Assembly (NCBI GenBank): GCA_027698105.1
Contig: JAQERH010000036.1
Location: forward strand, 1-29,679
Source: Lachnospiraceae bacterium AM93-12TA
Lineage (GTDB): Bacteria; Bacillota; Clostridia; Lachnospirales; Lachnospiraceae
Direction of reading: 5' to 3'
Length of the DNA: 29,679 nt
Below the pieces are notes generated by a model. That model saw only the letters and a list, made by a program, of their open reading frames with translations. It made no database searches and had not been told where the DNA came from. Below, piece by piece: positions 1 to 7,444 of this stretch. Every line of letters begins with the position of its first letter. Positions within the stretch are counted from its first letter, which is position 1. A program made the position numbers and the translations under genes.

Positions 1-49
1 CATGCGGCTGTTAACCGCAGTGTCGTTGGTTCGAGTCCAACAGGGGGAG
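1..49 (+). tRNA. tRNA-Asn (GTT), 5' part outside window
   Basis: The 3' part of a tRNA: anticodon arm with GTT in a 7-base loop at about 9-15, then a T arm (25-41, GTTGG/CCAAC stem with TTCGAGT loop) and the acceptor 3' strand AGGGGGA with discriminator G at 49. The D arm and 5' acceptor lie before the window. No CCA is encoded. Confidence 0.9.
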
Positions 50-143
50 TTTTGATACCTATACATGATTCGAAGTAGATTTTGCATGAGCTGATTTACG
101 AGATGATAGGAGCGAAACAGTGGAAACTGTGGAGTTAAATTTT

Positions 144-215
144 GGCCCCATGGTCAAGCGGTTAAGACATCGCCCTTTCACGGCGGTAACACGAGTTCGA
201 ATCTCGTTGGGGTCA
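144..215 (+). tRNA. tRNA-Glu (TTC)
   Basis: Complete cloverleaf. The acceptor GGCCCCA (144-150) pairs with TGGGGTC (208-214, one G-T pair), discriminator A215. Anticodon TTC is at 177-179 and the T arm at 191-207 has the TTCGAAT loop. CCA is not encoded. It is second in the tRNA operon, about 94 bases after tRNA-Asn; that gap contains only a small ACAGT/ACTGT hairpin near 117-130. Confidence 0.97.
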
Positions 216-223
216 TTTAATAT

Positions 224-296
224 GCCGATGTGGCTCAATTGGCAGAGCAGCTGATTTGTAATCAGCAGGTTATCGGTTCGAGTCCGATCATCGGCT
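224..296 (+). tRNA. tRNA-Thr (TGT)
   Basis: Acceptor GCCGATG (224-230) pairs perfectly with CATCGGC (289-295), discriminator T296. The anticodon stem GCTGA/TCAGC encloses a loop with TGT at 257-259. The T arm is at 272-288. It lies 8 bases after tRNA-Glu, so both are processed from one transcript. No CCA encoded. Confidence 0.97.
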
Positions 297-305
297 TATT
301 TATCT

Positions 306-379
306 GGACCTTTAGCTCAGTTGGTTAGAGCAACCGGCTCATAACCGGTCGGTCCTGGGTTCGAGTCCCCGAAGGTCCA
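306..379 (+). tRNA. tRNA with CAT anticodon (elongator Met or Ile2)
   Basis: Acceptor GGACCTT (306-312) pairs with AAGGTCC (372-378), discriminator A379. The anticodon CAT is at 340-342. The anticodon stem is ACCGG/CCGGT, without the three G-C pairs of an initiator tRNA, and the first acceptor pair is G-C, so it is not the initiator. Whether it is elongator Met or the lysidine-modified Ile2 cannot be settled by eye. The T stem has one mismatch (356/370). Confidence 0.93.
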
Positions 380-428
380 CTAACACTGACTAAAGAAAAT
401 AATTGATACAAAATTAAGTTTTAATTTT

Positions 429-502
429 GGCCCGGTGGCTCAGTTGGTTAGAGCGCCGCCCTGTCACGGCGGAGGTCGTGGGTTCGAGTCCCATCCGGGT
501 CG
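429..502 (+). tRNA. tRNA-Asp (GTC)
   Basis: Acceptor GGCCCGG (429-435) pairs with CCGGGTC (495-501, one G-T), discriminator G502. Anticodon GTC at 463-465; T arm 478-494. An AT-rich stretch of 49 bases separates it from the previous tRNA. No CCA encoded. Confidence 0.97.
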
Positions 503-529
503 TTTGGCGAAAGCCATCTATATTTATCT

Positions 530-602
530 GGGGTCTTAGCTCAGCTGGGAGAGCATCTGCCTTACAAGCAGAGGGTCATAGGTTCGAGCCCTATAGGCCC
601 CA
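530..602 (+). tRNA. tRNA-Val (TAC)
   Basis: Acceptor GGGGTCT (530-536) pairs with AGGCCCC (595-601), discriminator A602. Anticodon TAC at 563-565 in a TCTGC/GCAGA stem; T arm 578-594. No CCA encoded. Confidence 0.97.
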
Positions 603-631
603 TTTATCTGTCTAAAGCAGATACAACAAAA

Positions 632-717
632 GCCGCAGTGGCGGAACTGGCAGACGCACAGGACTTAAAATCCTGCGAGGGTTAAACTTCGTACCGGTTC
701 GATTCCGGTCTGCGGCA
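632..717 (+). tRNA. tRNA-Leu (TAA)
   Basis: 86-base class II tRNA. Acceptor GCCGCAG (632-638) pairs with CTGCGGC (710-716), discriminator A717. Anticodon TAA at 666-668 and a long variable arm between 676 and about 693. It is the last tRNA of the operon, directly before the terminator. No CCA encoded. Confidence 0.97.
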
Positions 718-720
718 CGT

Positions 721-756
721 AAAGAGTCTTGAGAAATCAAGGCTCTTTTTGTTTTT
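721..756 (+). terminator. Intrinsic terminator of the tRNA operon
   Basis: A 12-bp stem (721-732 with 737-748, one G-T pair) closed by a GAAA loop. The stem ends in T's and is followed by more T's to 756. It begins 4 bases after tRNA-Leu. Confidence 0.92.
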
Positions 757-810
757 CTTTAAGCTTTATAAATCTGCATGTTTTACAGGCAGATACAGGA
801 GGACAGGCAA

Positions 811-1677
811 ATGATCCAGATTCAAAAGACAGACAGGGAAAAACTGGCGGCAGTTTCTTCTTTATTTAAAGGCTGGGATGATACAATGATTTGGTCCTGC
901 CTGGAAGGAGAGATGGGAGCAGTTTATGTATCAGATGAAATACTTTCTGCAAAACTGGAAATCGGAGATTTCTGTTTTTTTGGCGGAAAAGCAGATGAAA
1001 GTCTGGTACATCATAAAAAAAGAGATTATGTGTCAAAACTGAAAATTTTAGTTCCTCAAAACAGGGAATGGAGCTGTCTGATTGAGAAGGTTTATGGAGA
1101 ATCTGCTATAATTCAGAAGAGATATTCTTTTGAGAAGAGCGCAAATGGATTTTCCCGGAAAAAGCTGTGCAAAATTGTGCATGAATTGAACCATGGAGAA
1201 AAGCAGAAGTTTATTTTGACAGATATTGACAGCTGTCCGAAGCTTTTCGATGAAGTTTCCAGATGCTCGTGGGCAAGGGACTGGATCTGTCAGTTTCACG
1301 GATATGAGGATTACAGAAAGAGAGGGATGGGAGTAGCTCTGACATATGATGGAGAACTGATAGCAGGAGCCTCCTCCTATACTGTTTATTCTAAGGGGAT
1401 AGAAATTCAGATTGATACCAGGGAGGATTTCAGAAACCAGGGCTTGGGAAAGATTTGCGGGGCTGCTTTGATACTGCGCTGTCTGAAAAGGGGACTTTAT
1501 CCCAGCTGGGATGCAGATAATGAAATTTCTGCACATCTTGCTTCCAGTCTGGGATATAACCTGGATGGGGAATATCTTGTATATAAAACACAGCAGAATG
1601 AGGGAGTGGGTAGTGCCGGAAGGAGAGATACACTGCCAAATTCACCGGACAAGAAAAATATGAGTGGAAATAACTAA
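811..1677 (+). CDS. GNAT-family N-acetyltransferase (PF12746-like)
   Basis: Predicted cytoplasmic acetyltransferase of 288 residues that moves an acetyl group from acetyl-CoA to an unknown acceptor. The C-terminal half (about 165-262) carries the GNAT core: the acetyl-CoA loop RNQGLG at 208-213 (family pattern R/Q-x-x-G-x-G/A) and the stretch DADNEISAHLASSLGY at 234-249, like the D-A-N-x-x-S segment of PF12746 proteins. The N-terminal half looks like that family's own poorly conserved domain. An in-frame ATG at 778 exists, but AGGAGG at 797-802 is spaced 8 bases from the ATG at 811, so 811 is chosen. The last 25 or so residues are polar and probably disordered. It lies alone between two tRNA loci; the substrate cannot be inferred. 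Confidence 0.8.
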   Translation: MIQIQKTDREKLAAVSSLFKGWDDTMIWSCLEGEMGAVYVSDEILSAKLEIGDFCFFGGKADESLVHHKKRDYVSKLKILVPQNREWSCLIEKVYGESAIIQKRYSFEKSANGFSRKKLCKIVHELNHGEKQKFILTDIDSCPKLFDEVSRCSWARDWICQFHGYEDYRKRGMGVALTYDGELIAGASSYTVYSKGIEIQIDTREDFRNQGLGKICGAALILRCLKRGLYPSWDADNEISAHLASSLGYNLDGEYLVYKTQQNEGVGSAGRRDTLPNSPDKKNMSGNN

Positions 1678-1740
1678 CTGAGCCACAAAATAGCTGCAAA
1701 AGAGTCGAAAAAAAAGATTGAAAAAAATTTGAAATAGTTG

Positions 1741-1769
1741 TTGACAATTTGAATAAATAGGTGTAAAAT
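1741..1769 (+). promoter_or_regulatory. Sigma-A promoter for tRNA-Arg
   Basis: A consensus -35 TTGACA (1741-1746), a 17-base spacer and -10 TAAAAT (1764-1769). Predicted start is near 1776, about 30 bases before the tRNA. It makes tRNA-Arg a transcription unit separate from the upstream tRNA operon. Confidence 0.85.
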
Positions 1770-1805
1770 AACATTCGTTGTTAGGGAGACAAATCACTAA
1801 CAAAT

Positions 1806-1879
1806 GTGCGTGTAGCTCAGCTGGATAGAGCACTTGGCTACGGACCAAGGTGTCGGGAGTTCGAATCTTCTCACGCACG
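1806..1879 (+). tRNA. tRNA-Arg (ACG)
   Basis: Acceptor GTGCGTG (1806-1812) pairs with CACGCAC (1872-1878), discriminator G1879. Anticodon ACG at 1840-1842, whose A is expected to be deaminated to inosine by TadA. T arm at 1855-1871 contains G-T pairs. It has its own promoter and terminator. No CCA encoded. Confidence 0.97.
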
Positions 1880-1910
1880 GTAGAGATTCCTGCATAGGCA
1901 GGACAAGCGA

Positions 1911-1939
1911 AGGACATCTGATTGCAGGTGTCCTTTTTT
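1911..1939 (+). terminator. Intrinsic terminator after tRNA-Arg
   Basis: Ten-bp stem (1911-1920 with 1925-1934) with an ATTG loop, followed by T's at 1934-1939. Confidence 0.88.
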
Positions 1940-2037
1940 CTATTTACATAAGAAAATGTGATACGGCTGCTTCAAAAAGTATTGCAGCAGATTTAGAAGA
2001 TTTTTTTGCAGAGTCAGAGGAAAAGGAGGTATGCACT

Positions 2038-2346
2038 ATGAAAATGGTGACAATCAATATGAAGCAGATGAAGAGCGAGCAGGAGGTTTACGATTTCCTG
2101 AAAAAAGAGTTAGAGTTTCCGGAGGACTTTGAAGGAAGCGTGGATGAGCTGTATGCGGAGCTTTTAGCAATGGAGGAAAATACCTGTGTAGAGATAGTCA
2201 GAGCAGAAAATGATTCTCCTCTGGCAGAGTTTGTAAAAGAGATGGAAGGTGTGATGGAGCGTGCCGCGCAGACAGTCGAATTTAAAGAGGACAGAATGTA
2301 TGCGGTTTTTGCAGATTACGAATACATTCAGAAAACAGCCTGGTAG
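2038..2346 (+). CDS. Barstar-family protein, no barnase partner nearby
   Basis: A 102-residue acidic protein resembling barstar (PF01337), the small inhibitor that plugs the active site of barnase-type RNases. Visible features are the short N-terminal strand, the segment FPEDFEGSVDELYAELL (about 24-40), which corresponds to the barnase-binding helix region of barstar, and the total length near 90-100. AAGGAGG at 2023-2029 lies 8 bases before this ATG. The open frame extends upstream through the tRNA-Arg gene, which is not credible. No RNase gene lies beside it, so it may neutralise RNases from elsewhere or have taken on another role. The stop overlaps the next gene by 47 bases, suggesting translational coupling. 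The family call is by sequence feel and length. Confidence 0.72.
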   Translation: MKMVTINMKQMKSEQEVYDFLKKELEFPEDFEGSVDELYAELLAMEENTCVEIVRAENDSPLAEFVKEMEGVMERAAQTVEFKEDRMYAVFADYEYIQKTAW

Positions 2347-2896
2347 CCTGGAACAGGAACAAGTGGAAATTCCCTGCCGGATTCTCTTTTCTGACAGAAA
2401 GACAATTGCGCTTCAAATAGAAGAAAGCGGCCAGGTTACAGTGCGTGTGCCAAGGACTGTTACAGCAGAACAGGCTCTTTCCTTTGCCCAGCGCCATGAA
2501 GAGTGGATTTTGAGGACGAGAGAACGGATGCTGCAGAGCGTATCTCAACGGCCAGTTTATACGGACGCTGAGATACAGGAGGGAAAAAGAAGACTGAAAA
2601 GACGTCTGGAAGAGCGTCTGCCTGTTTTTGCCCTCCGAATGGGGGTCTCCTATGAAAGAGTGTCGATTCGTACCCAGAAGACCAGATGGGGAAGCTGCAG
2701 TGGGAATGGAAATCTGAGTTTTAACTGGAAGCTGTCCCTGGTTCCTGATGAAATTCTTGATTATGTGGTTGTCCATGAACTGGCTCACAGAATCGAAATG
2801 AATCATTCGGCTAAATTCTGGCGTGTGGTGGAGAACATTCTGCCAGACTACAGGGAGCGGCGGCAGTGGCTGAGAGAGAAAGGGAGGGGCCTGTAA
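2300..2896 (+). CDS. M48/SprT-like zinc metallopeptidase (DUF45, YgjP family)
   Basis: About 198 residues. The C-terminal half carries the gluzincin helix HELAH (159-163) with a further NH(S) at 168-170 as the likely third metal ligand, and the family hallmark TRWGSCS at 128-134. N-terminal strands with SDRKTIALQI fit DUF45. It is predicted to be cytoplasmic; substrates of the family are unknown. Start choice is uncertain. The ATG at 2300 has AGAGGA 8 bases upstream. An in-frame GTG at 2261 has no well-placed ribosome site. A GTG at 2363, just after the barstar stop, would also fit the usual family start. It overlaps the barstar gene and is followed after about 100 bases by recJ, probably in one operon. 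Confidence 0.82.
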   Translation: MRFLQITNTFRKQPGSLEQEQVEIPCRILFSDRKTIALQIEESGQVTVRVPRTVTAEQALSFAQRHEEWILRTRERMLQSVSQRPVYTDAEIQEGKRRLKRRLEERLPVFALRMGVSYERVSIRTQKTRWGSCSGNGNLSFNWKLSLVPDEILDYVVVHELAHRIEMNHSAKFWRVVENILPDYRERRQWLREKGRGL

Positions 2897-2998
2897 ACTG
2901 CATGGGCAGGGAGAAAGGCAGAAAAAGAAATCGAATGGAATAAAAGCATCAGACAGGGGAACAGCAGTGCTGATGATAAAAGGTGAAGGAGTGGTACG

Positions 2999-4714
2999 AT
3001 GGCAGAACAGATCTGGATGCTTCAGACGAAGAGGGCAGATTTTGACGGGATTGCAAGGCAGTTTGGAATTGATCCGGTGACAGCCAGAGTGATCCGAAAC
3101 AGGGGAATCGAGGGGCAGGAGAATATTGAGAGATACCTTTATGGCAATCTTGACGGGCTGTATTCTCCATGGCTCTTAAAAGATATGAGACCGGCAGTGG
3201 ATATTTTAAAGGGGAAGCTGAAAGAGAGGCAGAAAATCCGGATTGTGGGCGACTATGATATTGACGGTGTCTGTTCTACCTATATCCTTTATCAGGCCCT
3301 GAAACGTCTGGGCGGCAGGGTAGACTATGCTATCCCAGATCGGATTAAGGATGGCTATGGCATCAATGAATCGATGATTCAGGCGGCTGAGGAGGATGGA
3401 ATCAATACAATTTTGACCTGTGATAATGGAATTTCTGCTTTTTCTCAGATTCAGCTGGCCAGGGAGCTGGGGATGACAGTGGTGGTGACGGATCACCATG
3501 AGGTTCCCACTGATGGAGAGATGGAAATTCTGCCCCCTGCAGATGCTGTGATTGATCCGAAGCAGAAGGGGTGCAGCTATCCGTTTCCGGAAATCTGTGG
3601 AGCAGTGATGGCCTATAAGCTGGTTCAGGCTCTCTATGAGGAGTTTGGTGTTTCCAGAGAGGAGTGGCTGGATCTGCTGGAATTTGCAGCGATTGCCACA
3701 GTGGGCGACGTGATGAAGCTTCAGGACGAGAACCGCATTATTGTAAAGTATGGGCTGAAAAAGCTGGGCCGTACAAAAAATGTGGGACTCAGAAAACTGG
3801 CGGAAAAGACAAATCTGGATTTAAACAGTATAACAGCGTATCACATAGGCTTTGTCATTGGACCCTGCCTGAATGCAGGGGGAAGACTTCAGACAGCTAA
3901 GCTGGCATTGTCTCTGCTTTTGGCGGAAGATGAAAATGAGGCGGAGGCGCTGGCTCAGGAGCTGAAGGATCTCAACGATATGAGAAAGGATATGACAGAG
4001 CATTGGACGGCTGAAGCGAAGGTCTTGGCTGACACGCAGTACCGGGATGACAGGGTACTGGTGATTTTTCTTCCGGAATGCCATGAATCCCTGGCTGGAA
4101 TTATTGCAGGACGTCTCAGGGAGTACTGCCAGAAGCCGGCTATTGTGCTGACCCGCAGCGAGGAGGCGGTAAAAGGCTCTGGCCGTTCGATAGAAGCTTA
4201 TCACATGTTTCAAAAGCTGTCTGAGGTAAAGCATTTGATGCTGAAGTTCGGAGGACATCCTATGGCTGCGGGACTTTCCCTTCTGGAGGAAAATATTGAT
4301 GCGTTCCGAAGAGAACTGAATGAAAAATCAGGACTGACAGAGGAGGATTTTAAAGCCAGGCTGTGGATTGATGTGCCTATGCCGATTGACTACGTAAGGG
4401 AGCGTCTGGTGGAGGAACTGAAGATTCTGGAGCCGTTTGGCCAGGGAAATGAGAAGCCTCTGTTTGCTCAGAAAAAAGTCCGGATCAGAAGCTGCCGGGT
4501 AATTGGAAAAAATAAAAATGTAGTGAAGCTCGTTCTGGAAGGCAGCAGCGGAATGCCGATGGATGGGATCCTTTTTACAGACGGGCCTGCCTTTGAAGAA
4601 GAGAGGGACGGCAGAAACACGATAGATATTATCTATTATCCGGAAATAAATGAATACAATGGAAACAGAAGCCTCCAGGCAGTGATCAGAAATTATAAAT
4701 TCCCTTCTTTATAA
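2999..4714 (+). CDS. recJ: Single-stranded-DNA-specific exonuclease RecJ
   Basis: A 571-residue 5'-3' exonuclease acting on single-stranded DNA in recombination and mismatch or base-excision repair. The DHH domain shows GDYDIDG (84-90), the CDNG motif (141-144) and the DHH triad at 165-167 inside VVTDHHEVP, all ligands for Mn/Mg. The DHHA1 region contains FGGHPMAAG at 417-425. The last 110 residues fit the OB-type RecJ domain. The length is that of the short RecJ form, without the extra C-terminal domain of some Bacillus proteins. AAGGAG at 2986-2991 is 7 bases before the ATG. It is likely cotranscribed with the DUF45 gene and ends at a terminator shared with convergent argG. Confidence 0.95.
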   Translation: MAEQIWMLQTKRADFDGIARQFGIDPVTARVIRNRGIEGQENIERYLYGNLDGLYSPWLLKDMRPAVDILKGKLKERQKIRIVGDYDIDGVCSTYILYQALKRLGGRVDYAIPDRIKDGYGINESMIQAAEEDGINTILTCDNGISAFSQIQLARELGMTVVVTDHHEVPTDGEMEILPPADAVIDPKQKGCSYPFPEICGAVMAYKLVQALYEEFGVSREEWLDLLEFAAIATVGDVMKLQDENRIIVKYGLKKLGRTKNVGLRKLAEKTNLDLNSITAYHIGFVIGPCLNAGGRLQTAKLALSLLLAEDENEAEALAQELKDLNDMRKDMTEHWTAEAKVLADTQYRDDRVLVIFLPECHESLAGIIAGRLREYCQKPAIVLTRSEEAVKGSGRSIEAYHMFQKLSEVKHLMLKFGGHPMAAGLSLLEENIDAFRRELNEKSGLTEEDFKARLWIDVPMPIDYVRERLVEELKILEPFGQGNEKPLFAQKKVRIRSCRVIGKNKNVVKLVLEGSSGMPMDGILFTDGPAFEEERDGRNTIDIIYYPEINEYNGNRSLQAVIRNYKFPSL

Positions 4715-4749
4715 AGGGAAGAGCACAGGCTGGATGTAAATATCAACGT

Positions 4750-4785
4750 AAAAGAGGGAAGGTCATGTATGGCCTTCCCTCTTTT
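4750..4785. terminator. Bidirectional terminator between recJ and argG
   Basis: A 15-16-bp nearly perfect stem (4750-4765 with 4770-4785) whose ends are AAAA and TTTT. A U-tract is therefore produced on either strand. It lies between the convergent stops at 4714 and 4800. Confidence 0.9.
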
Positions 4786-4799
4786 GTCAGAGCTGGGAT

Positions 4800-6023
4800 T
4801 TATTTATGTTTTGCGGCTTCTGCCATTTTCATGGCGCGAACCTTTAAGGGAAGGCCGAAGAGAGTGATAAAGCCGTCTGCATCGTGGTGATCGTATAATT
4901 CTCCCGTTGTGAAGGAGGCCAGAGATTCACTGTACAGAGAGTAGGGGGAGGTAGTGCCGGCTTTTATAATGTTGCCCTTATAGAGCTTAAAGGTGACGTC
5001 ACCTGTTACGTATTCCTGTGTTTTTTCTACAAAAGCCTGGATGGCTTCCCGAAGAGGAGTGAACCATTTTCCCTCGTAAACGATCTGAGCCAGCTTATTT
5101 CCCATCTCTTTTTTTACTTCCATGACAGCGCGATCCAGCACCAGTTCTTCCAGCTGTGCGTGGGCTTCCATCAGAATGGTTCCGCCTGGGGTTTCATAAA
5201 CGCCTCGGGATTTCATTCCCACTACCCGGTTTTCTACAATATCTGTAATTCCGATTCCGTGCTTTCCGCCCAGCTGATTCAGAGTGCGGATAATATCGGA
5301 AACCTTCATAGGAACCCCATTAATAGAGACAGGAATGCCTTTTTCAAAGGACATGGTGACAGTCTCTGACTCGTCGGGAGCGTCCTGAGGCGTTACGCCG
5401 AGAACCAGAAGGTGGCTGTAGTCCGGCTCTGCCGCAGGATCCTCTAGTTCCAGGCCTTCATGGCTGATATGCCACAGATTGCGGTCGCGGCTGTAGCTGG
5501 AATCGGCAGAAAACGGAAGATCAATGCCATGGGCCTTACAGTAGTCGATTTCCTCCTGACGAGACTGCATGGTCCATACATCAGTCATACGCCAGGGGGC
5601 AATGATTTTCAGATCAGGAGCCAGAGCCTTGATTCCCAGCTCAAACCGGATCTGATCATTGCCCTTTCCAGTCGCTCCGTGGCAGATGGCGCTGGCGCCC
5701 TCCCTGCGTGCGATTTCGACCAGCTTTTTGGCAATGCCCGGCCGGGCCATGGCAGTTCCCAGCAGGTATTTGTTTTCATATACAGCTCCTGCCTGCACAC
5801 AGGGGATAATGTAGTGTTCGCAGAAGTCATCTACAATATCTTCGATATAGAGCCTGGATGCTCCGGAAAGCATGGCTCTCTCTTCAAGTCCGTCCAGTTC
5901 CTCTCCCTGACCGCAGTCAATGCAGCAGCAGATCACCTCGTAATCAAAATGCTCCTTCAGCCAAGGGATGATAGCGGTAGTATCAAGTCCGCCGGAATAT
6001 GCTAAAATAACTTTTTCTTTCAT
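4800..6023 (-). CDS. argG: Argininosuccinate synthase
   Basis: A 407-residue enzyme that joins citrulline and aspartate using ATP, the penultimate step of arginine synthesis. The N-terminus has the PP-loop ATP-binding motif AYSGGLDTT (8-16). GHGATGKGNDQIRFE-like residues near 118-133 bind citrulline/aspartate. Length and termini match the family. The start is set at the ATG complementary to 6021-6023, preceded by AAGGAGA, because residues upstream of it in the open frame are an AT-rich leader with no homology to the family. No argH is adjacent; the gene stands alone with its own promoter and shares a terminator with recJ. Confidence 0.96.
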   Translation of the reverse strand: MKEKVILAYSGGLDTTAIIPWLKEHFDYEVICCCIDCGQGEELDGLEERAMLSGASRLYIEDIVDDFCEHYIIPCVQAGAVYENKYLLGTAMARPGIAKKLVEIARREGASAICHGATGKGNDQIRFELGIKALAPDLKIIAPWRMTDVWTMQSRQEEIDYCKAHGIDLPFSADSSYSRDRNLWHISHEGLELEDPAAEPDYSHLLVLGVTPQDAPDESETVTMSFEKGIPVSINGVPMKVSDIIRTLNQLGGKHGIGITDIVENRVVGMKSRGVYETPGGTILMEAHAQLEELVLDRAVMEVKKEMGNKLAQIVYEGKWFTPLREAIQAFVEKTQEYVTGDVTFKLYKGNIIKAGTTSPYSLYSESLASFTTGELYDHHDADGFITLFGLPLKVRAMKMAEAAKHK

Positions 6024-6111
6024 AATTATTTTCTCCTTCCTATCGGTTCTTCCCTGCAGGCGCATTCTTACAGCCGCAGCCAGAGCCTGCTGAGTGTCAG
6101 ATTCACACGAA

Positions 6112-6167
6112 TGTATATTTATTTGAAATATAGACATAAATATACAATATTGAAAAAGAAAAATCAA
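6112..6167 (-). promoter_or_regulatory. argG promoter within an inverted repeat (candidate arginine operator)
   Basis: On the minus strand, -35 TTGATT (complement of 6162-6167), 17 bases, -10 TATATT (complement of 6139-6144). An 11-base perfect inverted repeat, TGTATATTTAT (6112-6122) and ATAAATATACA (6136-6146), has one arm covering the -10 and the other just past the predicted start near 6132. A second AT-rich TGAAT-like element lies at 6198-6214. ArgR/AhrC boxes are AT-rich palindromes of this kind at promoters of arginine genes. The regulator assignment is inference. Confidence 0.6.
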
Positions 6168-6254
6168 GATATATTTGAAAAAAATTAAAAAACAATGTGA
6201 ATAATATGCATACAATATATTTGGATTTCAGGCGAAAAAAGAAAAGAATCAGAA

Positions 6255-6283
6255 GTCACAAACAGAAGTATTTGTGCTATAAT
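6255..6283 (+). promoter_or_regulatory. Promoter of the azlCD operon
   Basis: A perfect -10 TATAAT (6278-6283) with an extended TGC before it (6275-6277) and a weak -35 GTCACA (6255-6260) at 17 bases. CACAAA (6257-6262) and TTTGTG (6271-6276) form an inverted repeat inside the promoter that could be an operator. Between this promoter and the argG promoter (about 6170-6250) only AT-rich sequence is seen. Confidence 0.6.
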
Positions 6284-6333
6284 GTCAAACAGAGTCAGCC
6301 AGAAAGGGCTGTCAGGGAGTGAAGGAGAAAGGT

Positions 6334-6660
6334 ATGATCAGCAGAAAAGATGTTATGCCGGTGAATTTCCTGAAGAAAGAGAAGTTTACAGGAAGCGATC
6401 AGGGCATGAGATACAGAATGGAAAAAACAGACGGGGAGGAGGAGACGGTTCTCACAGTAACTGTGTGGCCGGAGCCTTACAGCTATGATGCCACTTCAGA
6501 GGAAAAGAAAACGAGGAAACAGTTTTCATTTTCGGAGGAAGGCATTGAACAGGGGGTGGAATGGCTGAATCAGATGAAGCAGGAGCATTTTGCCGGGGGA
6601 GGAATTTTTGAAGAAAAAAAGGAGGGGGAGAGGCACGATGGACTGGAAAAGAGAATTTAA
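6334..6660 (+). CDS. Small conserved hypothetical protein upstream of azlC
   Basis: A 108-residue cytosolic protein not recognised with confidence. It begins MISRKDVMPVNFLKKEK and has a central stretch (about 39-55) rich in beta-type residues (TVLTVTVWPEPYSYD), followed by charged helices. There is no signal peptide or membrane segment. AAGGAG at 6322-6327 fits the ATG at 6334 better than the GTG at 6319. Its 3' end overlaps azlC by 23 bases, so the two are probably translationally coupled. The glycine- and lysine-rich tail may simply reflect the azlC ribosome site being read in this frame. It could be a regulator or accessory factor of the exporter, but nothing in the sequence proves it. Confidence 0.6.
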   Translation: MISRKDVMPVNFLKKEKFTGSDQGMRYRMEKTDGEEETVLTVTVWPEPYSYDATSEEKKTRKQFSFSEEGIEQGVEWLNQMKQEHFAGGGIFEEKKEGERHDGLEKRI

Positions 6661-7444
6661 AAAGGGTGTAAAGAGCGGACTGCCCATTGGAATAGGATAT
6701 ATTCCGGTATCGTTTACATTTGGATTCCTGGCTGTTTCAGGGGGACTTCCTATCTGGGTGGCAGTAATCATTTCCCTGACAAACCTGACCAGTGCCGGGC
6801 AGTTTGCCGGTACAAATTTAATTTTTGCCGGAGCCGGTTATCTGGAAGTAGCGCTTACTACGTTTGTGATTAATATAAGATATATGCTGATGTCTCTTTC
6901 GCTGTCACAGAAGCTGGAGAGGAAAACAGGAACGCTGGCCAGGCTGGTGATGGCGTTCGGTATTACAGACGAGACCTTTGTGGTAGGTTCTCTGAGGCCG
7001 GGAACCTTGACAGCGCCGTTTATGCTGGGACTGATTCTCATGCCAGTAGCAGGCTGGAACCTGGGAACACTGATGGGAGGATGCATTTCTACCCTGCTTC
7101 CCCAGGCACTTCAGAATGCCATGGGAATCGCCCTGTATGCGATGTTTATCGCTCTGATTATTCCGGCTGCCAAGGCTTCGGCGCATGTACTCTGCATTAT
7201 CTGCATAGCTGTGGCAGTGCAGTGCGGGCTGAAGTATATTCCGGTGTTTTCCTTCCTGTCAGACGGCTTTCGCGTGATTATTTCTACAGTGACTGCCGCA
7301 GGACTGGGGGCATGGCTGTTTCCTGGAACCGACGATGGCGGAGAGACAGAGGAAGCCAGGGAAATGGAGCCTAATGAGGAAGAAATGAACGGAGAGATAA
7401 GAGATATGAGTAAGGAAACAGGAGGAAACGGCGATGGAGCTTAA
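6638..7444 (+). CDS. azlC: AzlC, branched-chain amino acid exporter large subunit
   Basis: A 268-residue integral membrane protein, expected to pair with AzlD to export branched-chain amino acids and analogues. The N-terminal hallmark GLPIGIGYIPVSFTFGFLA (about 12-30) is followed by several hydrophobic helices up to about residue 225. The tail (about 230-268) is hydrophilic and strongly acidic and should be cytoplasmic. The ATG at 6638 has a strong purine-rich AGGAGGGGGAG before it. A start at 6590 in the same frame would add 16 residues with no family support. It overlaps azlD by 11 bases, as expected for a two-subunit transporter. Confidence 0.92.
   Translation: MDWKREFKKGVKSGLPIGIGYIPVSFTFGFLAVSGGLPIWVAVIISLTNLTSAGQFAGTNLIFAGAGYLEVALTTFVINIRYMLMSLSLSQKLERKTGTLARLVMAFGITDETFVVGSLRPGTLTAPFMLGLILMPVAGWNLGTLMGGCISTLLPQALQNAMGIALYAMFIALIIPAAKASAHVLCIICIAVAVQCGLKYIPVFSFLSDGFRVIISTVTAAGLGAWLFPGTDDGGETEEAREMEPNEEEMNGEIRDMSKETGGNGDGA

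Noticed and set aside
427..615. 62-codon open frame across two tRNA genes
   Set aside because: It overlaps tRNA-Asp and tRNA-Val completely; tRNA structure explains the sequence.
1834..2037. Upstream extension of the barstar frame
   Set aside because: It would start inside tRNA-Arg and pass through a terminator; AAGGAGG marks the ATG at 2038.
5460..6005. 181-codon frame on the plus strand opposite argG
   Set aside because: argG is a clear full-length gene on the other strand; the antisense frame shows no family features or ribosome site.
6024..6215. N-terminal extension of argG by 64 codons
   Set aside because: This AT-rich leader contains the promoter and operator-like repeat, and ArgG proteins start at the residue after it.
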